This document shows positions 1 to 8,214 of a DNA stretch of 64,000 nucleotides, piece after piece. The stretch spans positions 1,146,001 through 1,210,000 of the forward strand of contig NC_011365.1 of the NCBI RefSeq assembly GCF_000021325.1, given 5' to 3'. This DNA is from Gluconacetobacter diazotrophicus PA1 5. Its GTDB lineage: Bacteria > Pseudomonadota > Alphaproteobacteria > Acetobacterales > Acetobacteraceae. Within the stretch, counting starts at the first letter, position 1. Every line of letters begins with the position of its first letter. The notes below the pieces were generated by a model. The model saw nothing but the letters and a program-made list of their open reading frames with translations, searched no databases and was not told the origin of the DNA. The position numbers and the translations under genes are program-made.

Positions 1-524
1 CCCTCAGCCGGAGCGGGAAAGGCTATTTCCGCGTTAGCCGGGACCGGAGCCGATGCGGAAGCCTGCGCAGGAGTGGTTTCCGGCACAATCCCGGAACGGC
101 GTTGCTCATCATAGAGCTTCTGCACAGCTTCAACATCCTCGGACGGGGCCTGCGTGACTTTCAGAAGGCGCAGAATCTGATCCAGGTAACTGAGTGCATC
201 GCTATCTGGGAGAGAGCCGACATTATGCGAGACGGCATTCCGTGCCATCAGGGCAGCGGACGCATAGCGGCGTGCATTGTGCTTCTCACGGAATGGAAAA
301 GCCTCGTCAAACACTTCACGCCAGTTATCCAGCATGGTCTTGACCAGCCCGTACGCATCCAGCCCGTCATTCGGGCCAGAACCGGCGGCGCGGCTGGCAT
401 AATGCAGCCATTTCGCGCCATGCCTGTTCGCCATGTGCTGCTCGATGAAGGGGTAAAGGCCACGCTGCAGGTGATAAAGCCCGTTCTGAACGCGAAGCAG
501 GGTTTCTTTCTGTTCGTCAGACAT
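1..524 (-). CDS. N-terminal part of a Swt1-HEPN/DUF499-type ATPase (runs off the window)
   Basis: The frame is open from an ATG at 524 to the window edge (174 codons seen); the start has a strong ribosome site (GGAGGA). Residues 1-122 are helical and fit the Swt1-type HEPN domain found at the N-terminus of DUF499 ATPases, with the HEPN signature R-x4-H at residues 95-100 (RNAVSH). An Ala/Pro-rich linker follows. The ATPase part would lie outside the window. It is the last visible gene of the operon, about 20 bp after the DUF1156 methylase. Known: helicase, DUF1156 methylase and DUF499 ATPase occur together in Hma-type anti-phage loci. Inferred: the third Hma component. The HEPN identity is by motif and neighbours only. 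Confidence 0.75.
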   Translation of the reverse strand, partial: MSDEQKETLLRVQNGLYHLQRGLYPFIEQHMANRHGAKWLHYASRAAGSGPNDGLDAYGLVKTMLDNWREVFDEAFPFREKHNARRYASAALMARNAVSHNVGSLPDSDALSYLDQILRLLKVTQAPSEDVEAVQKLYDEQRRSGIVPETTPAQASASAPVPANAEIAFPAPAE

Positions 525-544
525 GATGTCCTCCTTCACACGGT

Positions 545-3451
545 TCAAAGCAGACGTGGCGTTTCTTCCGCCACGGGTGATGCAACAGGATTGGGGATTT
601 CCGACGCCAGCCTCTCAAGGGTCGGCCATTCATCGGCCAGCGCGTTATAAACCAGTGCCTCGGCGGACCATCCCTTGTCCGTGGCGATCTGGAAGAGGCG
701 ATAGGCCAGCGCTCGTGCGGCTTCTGTCTTTCCGCCCATGCCTGCGACGAGACGGGCTGCTGCCTCCTGACCACCTTCTTTGGCCTCCAGCGTGCGGGCA
801 ACGTGCTGAACACACTCCCAGACAGTCAGCGTTCCGTCTGTCTGTGGTGACCAGCCTGCTGGAAGGTTTTCACGCGGCGTCAGTTGCGCCTTGCCGCGCC
901 GGTCAAGAAACACCTCGGACTGGAAGAGTGAAGACAATGAGATATTCTTGGCATTGGCCAGTGTGATGAGTTCGCCGGAAGGTCGCGTGTCGAAACCATG
1001 CGAAGCGTACCAGGCCAGGGCCACCTGCGTCTCGGGATCGAAATCCGCGTCCAGCGCGTTCTCTATTTCTTCCCAGACGCGGTTGATGAGCGCCAGGGCC
1101 GTACGCACGCTCATGACGCTGTCGTCGTCTTCCAGCACGCTGGCGTATCGGGTGAAGACACCCATTCCGGGACCGATGATGGACTGCGGCATATCGACTG
1201 GCGAGACGCCATCATCGCGCAGGCGCTCACGGGCTGCGGGGAGTTCTCTACGCAACGCTCGAAGGAAGTCAGAACGGGTGATAACGCCGGATCTATCTGA
1301 ACGTGTCCGACAGACAAGCACGATAGAGGAGGCAAGCGCATTTGTCCCACTAGCAATTGTTCTTGCGCCCCTTTCCGTTCTCACTGGCCATGTACCGTCA
1401 ATCAATAAACCGGTATCGACGACAGCCTGCAAGAAAGAAGCCCATCCCGCTGAAGTAACTCCTTCCTGCTCAATCTCTGACTGTTTAAACGCGTAGTAGA
1501 TTGTCAGAGGTTCTGTCTTGACTGATGCCTCCCGTATCGAGGCCAAAGCATCTTTCATGCCAGCCATAAAGAATGCTTCAGCCCCCTCTTTTCCGCCGTG
1601 TCGATATGGGGTCGCAATAAGCTCTTCTCTTTTGGGCGTAACAAGGCGTCGGAACAAACCGGGCCATTCGTCCGCCAGAGAATGTCTCAACCAAGTATAA
1701 AAAAAATCAGAAAGGTCAGCGTAGCCGATGTTGTCATAGTACGGCGGATCAGTGGAGATCAGAACAGGACGAACGGGAAATGAATTTGTAGCAGCGTTTA
1801 TATTATAAACTACTCCCCCGGACATCGCGGGAAGGTCTCCCAATGTTCGGGAGATGCCGGCAATCGACACAGAGAAGTCCCCCGCTGCTTCAGCAAAAGC
1901 GTTAACCTCTGCAAAGTCCCATGCCATGGGCAATGCCTGTCGAGCAAAAGTAGACTTAGCTTGATCTCGAGAGGAACTCCAAAGAACAATTGTGGATGAG
2001 TAGTCGGCTATTTTACTTACACCCAATGCCAGATACGTCGCCACAGCATCCGCATAGGCGGTCGCTCCTGTGCCGCCTTCATGAAGTGGAGTTGAGGCAG
2101 TTGAACGACCGGCGGCGATGGCGTGCTGCAGCACTTTCTCGCGTGCTTCGGCGACGAGATCGGAGAATGTGGTTAGCGCCACAAGTTGACGTGGTGTAAA
2201 GAGCGATGCGAAAGTCTTTAGGCCATAAGAAATTACCCATAATGCACGTGGATCGTTAGCAATTTCTCCCTCTGGCAACCATTTTGGGATAGCAGACTTC
2301 GCTACAAGCTCGTCTGAATTCCTCGGAGATAAGTAGAGACGAGTGCGTTTACCTTCTGCAACAACAGCCATCAAACGCTCTCCAAGACGGCCTGCAACAC
2401 CTTCAGCCTTGATCCAATCTCCGCTAATTGCCGCACCGGTTAAAGCACAGAGAAAATTTGCACCACGACCTGTCTTTGTTCCATTCTTCAGCTGTATTTC
2501 ATCATCTTTCGATAGTTCCCCCGTCCGGACCACAAAGCGCCAGCCGTCAGACGCATTTGCGTCATGAACGATCTCCGCCCACGCCTTCTTTCCTTCTTTG
2601 GTGGACAGCATGAAGGAAGAGACCAAGGGCACCATTGCGCCTTTTGCCGCCGGGTCAGGACTGCGGACCGTTCGCGCCCAGAGCCAGGCGATAACAGTCG
2701 CTTCCGATCCATCGGGCAGCGCCGCTTTCGGGTAGAGATGGCCAATGCGCATTTCCGCCTCGTCGCGCATCCATTTGCCGTAATAGCGCACATCTTCGGC
2801 TAGTCCCTGTGCGCCGCGTCCCTGCCATGCCCCACCACGAGCAGCCTCTGCTCTCGCATCGGGATTGACGGGGGCCTGCCCCGCGAATTTGGGTGGTATC
2901 TCGACGAGTGCCTTGCCGATCAGAACGGCGACTGGGTTAAGGTCCGAGCCATAGGCACGCAGGCCGAGGCGTTGCGCTTCCAGCGGGATGGAACCACCGC
3001 CGGAGAACGGGTCATAGACGGGTGGGGCCTTTTCCTGAAGGTAGCGAAGGATGGCCTCACCGTTTTCGCGAGGAGGCGGTTCCTCCCCGATGTTCCATGC
3101 AACAGAACGGGCGATTTCCCAGCGAGCGGCATTCAGGATCGTCTCGTTCCCGCTTGCATCCCACGGAACCATCGCCCGGATGACGTCGTGGAGCCGGTTG
3201 CGTTCGGCTTCCTGCGCCTCCTCTGTCGGAAAGCGGTCGGGCCATGCGGAAGGATCGTCCACCAGTTGCGCGAACAGCACGGCGCGACAGGCGGCAAGTG
3301 GCCGACGCGCCCACCACAGATGCAACGTGGATGGATGGCCATGCCGGATGGACTTTTCCTTGGCGCTAGCGGCGTTGATCTCATCCAGCGGGAGCGACAC
3401 CTCGATCAGCTTGCGTCGAATAGTCGGGTTGGGCCGGGTCGAGGTGGACAT
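545..3451 (-). CDS. DUF1156-family DNA methylase of a helicase-methylase-ATPase defence locus
   Basis: A 968-residue protein that should methylate adenine or cytosine amino groups in DNA with SAM. The N-terminus (about residues 13-60) has the DUF1156 pattern including HPSTLHLWWARRP. The SAM-binding motif DPFSGGGSIPLEAQR starts at residue 147 and the catalytic motif IV DPPYYDNIG lies near residue 567, a permuted order with a long insert between. It lies 59 bp after the helicase gene and just before the HEPN/DUF499 gene, all on one strand, so probably one transcript. Known: methylases in such loci mark self DNA. The target sequence cannot be read from the protein. Confidence 0.88.
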   Translation of the reverse strand: MSTSTRPNPTIRRKLIEVSLPLDEINAASAKEKSIRHGHPSTLHLWWARRPLAACRAVLFAQLVDDPSAWPDRFPTEEAQEAERNRLHDVIRAMVPWDASGNETILNAARWEIARSVAWNIGEEPPPRENGEAILRYLQEKAPPVYDPFSGGGSIPLEAQRLGLRAYGSDLNPVAVLIGKALVEIPPKFAGQAPVNPDARAEAARGGAWQGRGAQGLAEDVRYYGKWMRDEAEMRIGHLYPKAALPDGSEATVIAWLWARTVRSPDPAAKGAMVPLVSSFMLSTKEGKKAWAEIVHDANASDGWRFVVRTGELSKDDEIQLKNGTKTGRGANFLCALTGAAISGDWIKAEGVAGRLGERLMAVVAEGKRTRLYLSPRNSDELVAKSAIPKWLPEGEIANDPRALWVISYGLKTFASLFTPRQLVALTTFSDLVAEAREKVLQHAIAAGRSTASTPLHEGGTGATAYADAVATYLALGVSKIADYSSTIVLWSSSRDQAKSTFARQALPMAWDFAEVNAFAEAAGDFSVSIAGISRTLGDLPAMSGGVVYNINAATNSFPVRPVLISTDPPYYDNIGYADLSDFFYTWLRHSLADEWPGLFRRLVTPKREELIATPYRHGGKEGAEAFFMAGMKDALASIREASVKTEPLTIYYAFKQSEIEQEGVTSAGWASFLQAVVDTGLLIDGTWPVRTERGARTIASGTNALASSIVLVCRTRSDRSGVITRSDFLRALRRELPAARERLRDDGVSPVDMPQSIIGPGMGVFTRYASVLEDDDSVMSVRTALALINRVWEEIENALDADFDPETQVALAWYASHGFDTRPSGELITLANAKNISLSSLFQSEVFLDRRGKAQLTPRENLPAGWSPQTDGTLTVWECVQHVARTLEAKEGGQEAAARLVAGMGGKTEAARALAYRLFQIATDKGWSAEALVYNALADEWPTLERLASEIPNPVASPVAEETPRLL

Positions 3452-3510
3452 GGGAAACTTTCTTTACGTACACAGGAAACAGGGAATGATAGACGGAAAG
3501 GCGGGCAACG

Positions 3511-6500
3511 TCAGGAGGGCGGTGCGCCCTGTCCCAGAAGATCGTCTATATCGAACACGACAGCGGTCTCTCCGAAGCCGGGCTCACGGTGGCAGAAGCG
3601 GCGGACATACACTGGTGCATGGGCAAAGCCGCTTTCCACACGCACCACGGCAAGGATGTAGGCGTCCGGGCTGTTGAGCGAGGCGAGTAGTTCGTTTTTG
3701 GTCACGATGATATGGGTTCCGTCAGCATGACGGCCCTTGACCTCAATGAACCGGAGGTGGCCGGTTGTTCCATCCCGACTTTCAATGTCCCAGCCTTTTT
3801 TCTCGGCTGACACATCACGCGGATCGTTTCCGAGTGCGCGCTCGGCTGTAATCACGGCCAGCATCGCATAACGTTCGATCTCGGCACGGGCGATCGGGTC
3901 TTCCGAGAACGCCATCGGCGTGACCGGAAGCGCATTTCGCTGCTCCAGCAGGCCACGGGGGATAATCAGGGCAGCCCCCCGGAGGACCGGAGAAAGCGGG
4001 CTGATCTGACGTTCCCGATCCAGCTCCGTCTGCCGTTTATAGAGACGGTCTGTCAGGCGCTGGGCTGTCGCCTCCGCATTGGAGGCGTTGATGCGCTGAT
4101 CCTTGCCAGCCCGTTCCTCTTCGCGCAGGCGGGCTGCACGGGCATCCCAGTAGTTGATTTCGCGTGTCAGGCGGGCGCGCACCTCATGCTCGATCTTGTT
4201 GATTTCCGGCAGGCGGCGCGTCCGCACTTCCTGCAAATGGGCTGGTACGAGATGGGCTATGGCATAGGTGATGGCGCGTTCTTCCACCTGGCCCGAAAGC
4301 CAGGAAGCCTGTGCGATCTCGCTGAGAGCCGCACGTTCGGCCTCGGTCGCTGGGCGCGTGTCCAGATAGGGCGCCGGGCCACCATCCTGCGCCGAGCCAT
4401 CCTCACCCAGATAGACAAACTGCAGGCGCTGGGAGATCACGCGCGGCTCGCCGGATGGCGTGGAGCGCCCATCGCGAATGGCATGTTCGAGATAGGCCAA
4501 GAGGCGCGGCTCTACGCTTTCATCGGCCTCATCAATGAGGATTGCGCCCTGTTGAAGGAGTGGACGGAAGCGTTCCAACGTAAGGTCGAGAGTGGCCTCG
4601 AAGAGTGGATGCCCGGGAGCGAGCAATTCGGCCTGTGGACGACCTGCGATCAGGCATTTATCGAACACAACCCGTGCATAACGATCCAGAACCGGGTCAC
4701 CTCGCCCAATAAGGCGGTCGCGGTGCTTGAGAGCGGAGGGGACACGCATGACTTCAAAACGACCGGCCTCGCGTTCAGACATCCTGCCGCCGAGAAGGGA
4801 AAAAGCCTCACGAAAGAAAGCGCCGACAAAATGGGGCTGCAGGCGCATGGCCTCGGCCCGCTCCATCTGGTCGCGGATCGCGGCGACTGAGGTTGCGGCC
4901 ATACCCTCGGACGTGAGTTTGCGTTCTTCGACAAGCCTGTTGATGGCGTCCACATCGACAGCGTTTTCCACCGACTGGAACAGACGTGCGCGGATTTCCG
5001 GCCGGTCCCCGTAACGGACTGCCTCAACCAGAAGATCGCGCAAGGCGTTGCCCTCGAAGAGGTCACCCAGTACGTCGTACACCTTGCCACCAAGCGCGGC
5101 CCGGGCTTCTTCCAGCTTGTCGAGAAGACGCTGATAGACTTCGCCCTCGCGTGTATTGACAGCACAGAGGTTCCATAAGTGGCAGATTTCTGTCTGACCG
5201 ATACGATGGATGCGTCCAAACCGTTGCTCAATCCGGTTGGGATTCCAAGGCAGGTCATAATTGACCATCAGATGAGCGCCACGCTGGAGATTGACGCCTT
5301 CACCGGCAGCATCGTTGGCGATCATGACCCGCACCGCCGGATCAGAATTGAAGGCAGCCACGGCTGCACGTCTTGCCTCGCGTGTGATCCCGCCATGAAT
5401 TACGACAACGGAGTCAGGTTCTCCAGTACGGGCGGCTATCCTGTCACGGAGATATTCCAGCGTGTCCTTGGGTTCGGTAAAGATCAGAATCTTGCGTCGG
5501 GCACCGGTATGGGAATCAACCATAATCGGATCATCTAATATGGCCTCAAGCTGGCGCCATTTCGTGTCCTCGCCGGACAGCTTGAGACGCAGAGCCTGCT
5601 CTTCAATGTCACGCAGAATCAGAATTTCGGCTTCAAGTTCCGCAACTGTAGCCGCAGCGGTGGCCCGATCGGCGATCGTGTCCTCCATATCTTCCGCTTC
5701 GGTTGCCGTCGCCTCATCCAGATCGTCGAGATCATCTGACGGTGTGTGGTGGCGCAGGATGCTGTCCCGATGGAGCCGTTCCTCACGGAGCCGCGCTTCC
5801 AACCGTTTACGGCGTCGCTCCAGCGAGCGGTGTATTGCAGCGGCGGATGAGGCCAGGCGTCTCTGAAGAATCTGGAGAGCAAAACCGACATTGCCCTGCC
5901 TTTGACCGTCTCCGATCCTGTCGGCACGGTTCATTTCCTCGCGAACGTAAGAGGTAACGGCCTGATAAAGATCAGCTTCAGCCGGAGAGAGTTCGTAGGC
6001 AACGGTGTAGGCGCGACGCTCGGGGAAAAGTGGCGTGCCATCAAAGCGGAACAGCTCTTCCTTCGTCAGACGACGCATCATGTCCGAGACGTCCGCTTTC
6101 CGCACGCCTTCGCGAAAGCGTCCTTCGAATCGGTCGGAGTCCAGAAGACCCATGAAAAGCTGGAAGTCGGCTTCCTTGCCATTGTGGGGCGTTGCCGACA
6201 TCAGAAGCAGATTGCGTGTGTGTGCTCCGAGAAGCTTTCCGAGTTTGTAGCGTCTTGTCTCTTTTACCTCCCCGCCGAAATAGGAAGCGGACATGCGGTG
6301 TGCTTCGTCACAGATCACGAGATCCCACTCAGGCGCGGCTTTCAGACGTGCCTGAAGGGCATCAGAACGAGCCGCCATGTCGAGGCGAAGAATAAAACGG
6401 TTACGCTCGGCAAAAGGATTTCCCGTGACAGAGTTTTCAACCTGATCACGGGTCAGAAGATCAAACGAGAGGGCAAACTTTTCCGCGAGTTCTTCCTGCC

Positions 6501-6993
6501 ATTGCTCGACCAGACTGCCCGGCGCAACAATCAGGCAGCGTTCCATATCCCCCCGGATCAGCAGTTCCTTGATCAGCAGGCCCGCCATGACGGTCTTGCC
6601 AGCGCCCGGATCGTCAGCAAGCAGGAAGCGCAGCGGCTGGCGCGGCAGCATCGCGCCATAAACGGCAGTGATCTGGTGCGGGAGCGCTTCAATACGTGAC
6701 AGCGTAATCGCGAGATAGGGGTCAAACAGATGTGCAAGACGCAGACGCCACGCTTCCGACACAAGGCGCAGGAGTGCACCGTCCGCATCGAACGCATAGG
6801 CTCGACCAGGCTGGACAAGCTCGAACGGAATCTCATCGCCTCGATACAGCAGCCGTTCGCCGATTTTTCCATTGACCCGAAAAACAAGATTGAGCGCATC
6901 AGGTCCGAAACTTCGCACCTGAATGATTTCAGCTATTCCGCCAGTATCAAGGCCACGAACATGAGCGCTTGGCTGGAGTTGTCCGAACTCCAT
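3511..6993 (-). CDS. SNF2-family helicase with C-terminal DUF3883 domain (DrmD/Hma-helicase-like)
   Basis: A 1160-residue superfamily-2 ATPase. Walker A is DDPGAGKT at residues 127-134 and the DEAH box lies at 229-232 (VICDEAH). The second RecA-like lobe has HGGITREARR, an AGEGVNLQ motif and the arginine-finger motif QRFGRIHRIGQ. A charged coiled segment sits around residues 390-450. The last 100 residues (GWDIES...FIEVKGR) match DUF3883, a nuclease-like fold. The start ATG overlaps the vapC stop as TGATG, so translation is coupled to the toxin-antitoxin pair. Known: DISARM class 1 DrmD and Hma helicases have this form. No DrmA, DrmB or DrmC is seen, so I favour Hma. Confidence 0.88.
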   Translation of the reverse strand: MEFGQLQPSAHVRGLDTGGIAEIIQVRSFGPDALNLVFRVNGKIGERLLYRGDEIPFELVQPGRAYAFDADGALLRLVSEAWRLRLAHLFDPYLAITLSRIEALPHQITAVYGAMLPRQPLRFLLADDPGAGKTVMAGLLIKELLIRGDMERCLIVAPGSLVEQWQEELAEKFALSFDLLTRDQVENSVTGNPFAERNRFILRLDMAARSDALQARLKAAPEWDLVICDEAHRMSASYFGGEVKETRRYKLGKLLGAHTRNLLLMSATPHNGKEADFQLFMGLLDSDRFEGRFREGVRKADVSDMMRRLTKEELFRFDGTPLFPERRAYTVAYELSPAEADLYQAVTSYVREEMNRADRIGDGQRQGNVGFALQILQRRLASSAAAIHRSLERRRKRLEARLREERLHRDSILRHHTPSDDLDDLDEATATEAEDMEDTIADRATAAATVAELEAEILILRDIEEQALRLKLSGEDTKWRQLEAILDDPIMVDSHTGARRKILIFTEPKDTLEYLRDRIAARTGEPDSVVVIHGGITREARRAAVAAFNSDPAVRVMIANDAAGEGVNLQRGAHLMVNYDLPWNPNRIEQRFGRIHRIGQTEICHLWNLCAVNTREGEVYQRLLDKLEEARAALGGKVYDVLGDLFEGNALRDLLVEAVRYGDRPEIRARLFQSVENAVDVDAINRLVEERKLTSEGMAATSVAAIRDQMERAEAMRLQPHFVGAFFREAFSLLGGRMSEREAGRFEVMRVPSALKHRDRLIGRGDPVLDRYARVVFDKCLIAGRPQAELLAPGHPLFEATLDLTLERFRPLLQQGAILIDEADESVEPRLLAYLEHAIRDGRSTPSGEPRVISQRLQFVYLGEDGSAQDGGPAPYLDTRPATEAERAALSEIAQASWLSGQVEERAITYAIAHLVPAHLQEVRTRRLPEINKIEHEVRARLTREINYWDARAARLREEERAGKDQRINASNAEATAQRLTDRLYKRQTELDRERQISPLSPVLRGAALIIPRGLLEQRNALPVTPMAFSEDPIARAEIERYAMLAVITAERALGNDPRDVSAEKKGWDIESRDGTTGHLRFIEVKGRHADGTHIIVTKNELLASLNSPDAYILAVVRVESGFAHAPVYVRRFCHREPGFGETAVVFDIDDLLGQGAPPS

Positions 6994-7379
6994 CAGCGCG
7001 TTCCGGCCATTGCTGTGGCTTCGCGAAGCTTGCGGTCAAAAGTGACAATCTCTGCATCCAGAACGCGGGCTAGCCAGAGATAACTTGCGTCGTAGGCGGT
7101 CAGTCCGGTCTTTTCGGCAACCAGAACGACCTCACCCTGATTCACTGCGATTTCTCGGATCCCGAGTTGCTTTCGTAAATTGAACGCTGAAAGCAGTTTA
7201 TCACGCTGTTCAGGATGTCGGCGACACTTGATCAGGCAGACATTCGCCAGTTCAAACTGTAGCAACGGAGGCGCTGCGAGTTTGCAGTCATTCATAAGCG
7301 CCGCAGCCTCTTCACCTTCCGGCTCCCCGAAAAGGAGCGCTGCGACAACCGACGTATCAATCACTTTTATAATGCTCAT
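6993..7379 (-). CDS. vapC: VapC-type PIN-domain toxin ribonuclease
   Basis: A 128-residue PIN domain. The acidic active-site residues are visible: D8 in VIDTSVV, E43 in QFELANV, D97 in AYDASYL, and a final D in TFDRKL. Known members cleave tRNA or rRNA and are held inactive by the partner antitoxin. It starts 2 bp after vapB and its stop overlaps the helicase start (TGATG), making vapB-vapC-helicase-methylase-ATPase one apparent operon. That arrangement suggests the toxin-antitoxin pair sets expression of the defence genes or punishes their loss; this is inference. Confidence 0.88.
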   Translation of the reverse strand: MSIIKVIDTSVVAALLFGEPEGEEAAALMNDCKLAAPPLLQFELANVCLIKCRRHPEQRDKLLSAFNLRKQLGIREIAVNQGEVVLVAEKTGLTAYDASYLWLARVLDAEIVTFDRKLREATAMAGTR

Positions 7380-7381
7380 TT

Positions 7382-7615
7382 TTACGCGCGAGCATCACGA
7401 TCATGACGCACCATCTCTGTCGATTCTGAGGGGGTGGCGACTCCCATCATCCGGATTTCAGCAAGGACGCCGAACACCGATTGTTCTGGTTCATGGGCTA
7501 CGGCGGCTTCGATGATGGCCATAAGCTCACCCTGAAGAGACCGATGATGGCGTTCAGCACGCATCCGGAGCTTCTGGACAAGGTCTTCCGGGGTGTTCTT
7601 GATCGAAAGATTCAT
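7382..7615 (-). CDS. vapB: VapB/FitA-type ribbon-helix-helix antitoxin
   Basis: A 77-residue protein with an N-terminal ribbon-helix-helix of the FitA type (MNLSIKNTPEDLVQKLRMRA, then HHRSLQGELMAIIEAAV). The C-terminal tail would wrap the toxin. The start at 7615 is supported by GGAGG 8 bases upstream. It is the first gene of the vapBC-defence operon. Two palindromes in its promoter region (7626-7645) are likely its own operator. Family members autoregulate with the toxin as co-repressor. Confidence 0.85.
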   Translation of the reverse strand: MNLSIKNTPEDLVQKLRMRAERHHRSLQGELMAIIEAAVAHEPEQSVFGVLAEIRMMGVATPSESTEMVRHDRDARA

Positions 7616-7625
7616 CTTTTCGCCT

Positions 7626-7645
7626 CCATAATGGAACCATTTTGG
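7626..7645 (-). promoter_or_regulatory. Tandem palindromic operator in front of vapB
   Basis: Two 9-bp palindromes, CCATAATGG at 7626-7634 and CCATTTTGG at 7637-7645, begin 11 bp apart, about one helical turn. This is the usual layout for paired ribbon-helix-helix dimers, and the sites lie directly upstream of the vapB ribosome site. Binding by VapB/VapBC is inferred. Confidence 0.5.
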
Positions 7646-7779
7646 AAGCTAGTCCCTCTTGACTTAAAATGCAAAGGGATCAATCGAGATTGGATAGCCT
7701 AGTCGATCGGCGCACTCGGAGACCGTTCACACGTCCCTATCAATTTCTTCGTATGTTAAACCGGCGATGATCTACCGAG

Positions 7780-8214
7780 TCAGGTATCCAGCCCTTCCGC
7801 AAGGGCCCCAATGTCCAGCCGAACCTCATCCTCCAATGTTTTCCCTCTGGCAAGCTTACGCCCGACTGCCTCGATAAACCCGTCATACCGCTCCCGCCCC
7901 TTGCTTTGTGCCGCAGCAAGGGCTGCATCGGGCAGTGGGGGAGTGCTGGTCAGCCAGAACCGCACGAACACGGCGAGCGATTCATTGGAGATCGTCACCC
8001 GCCGCTCCATGCGCTCCAACTGTCGTGTCATCCGGTCCAGCCGCCGGGCCAACGCCGCCTCCAATCGTTCCGGGCCGTCCGGCGACAGAAACGATGCCAG
8101 CGCCGTCTCCACGATCAGCGCCTGCGGCACTTTCTTGCGGGCAGCGTAATCGGCTAATTTTGTGCTGAGATCGGGCGGCAGCCGGATCGTGTGCTTGATT
8201 CGCATAGCAGTCAT
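7780..8214 (-). CDS. CopG/ribbon-helix-helix protein of the conjugation cluster
   Basis: A 144-residue protein: an N-terminal ribbon-helix-helix (IKHTIRLPPDLSTKLADYA) and a helical remainder with LERMERRV. Proteins of this kind sit between traG and trbB in trb-type conjugation clusters. Its ATG overlaps the traG stop (ATGA), so it is translationally coupled to traG. A second protein of the same length and build lies at 50604-51038 in the other element. What normally follows, trbB, is absent; about 165 bp of non-coding DNA leads to vapB instead. Its exact role (relaxosome or regulation) is not known to me. Confidence 0.75.
   Translation of the reverse strand: MTAMRIKHTIRLPPDLSTKLADYAARKKVPQALIVETALASFLSPDGPERLEAALARRLDRMTRQLERMERRVTISNESLAVFVRFWLTSTPPLPDAALAAAQSKGRERYDGFIEAVGRKLARGKTLEDEVRLDIGALAEGLDT

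Noticed and set aside
3511..6993. Calling the locus DISARM class 1
   Set aside because: A DrmD-like helicase and a methylase are present, but no DrmA, DrmB (DUF1998) or DrmC-like gene is visible, and the HEPN/DUF499-type neighbour fits Hma better. Genes beyond the left edge could still change this.
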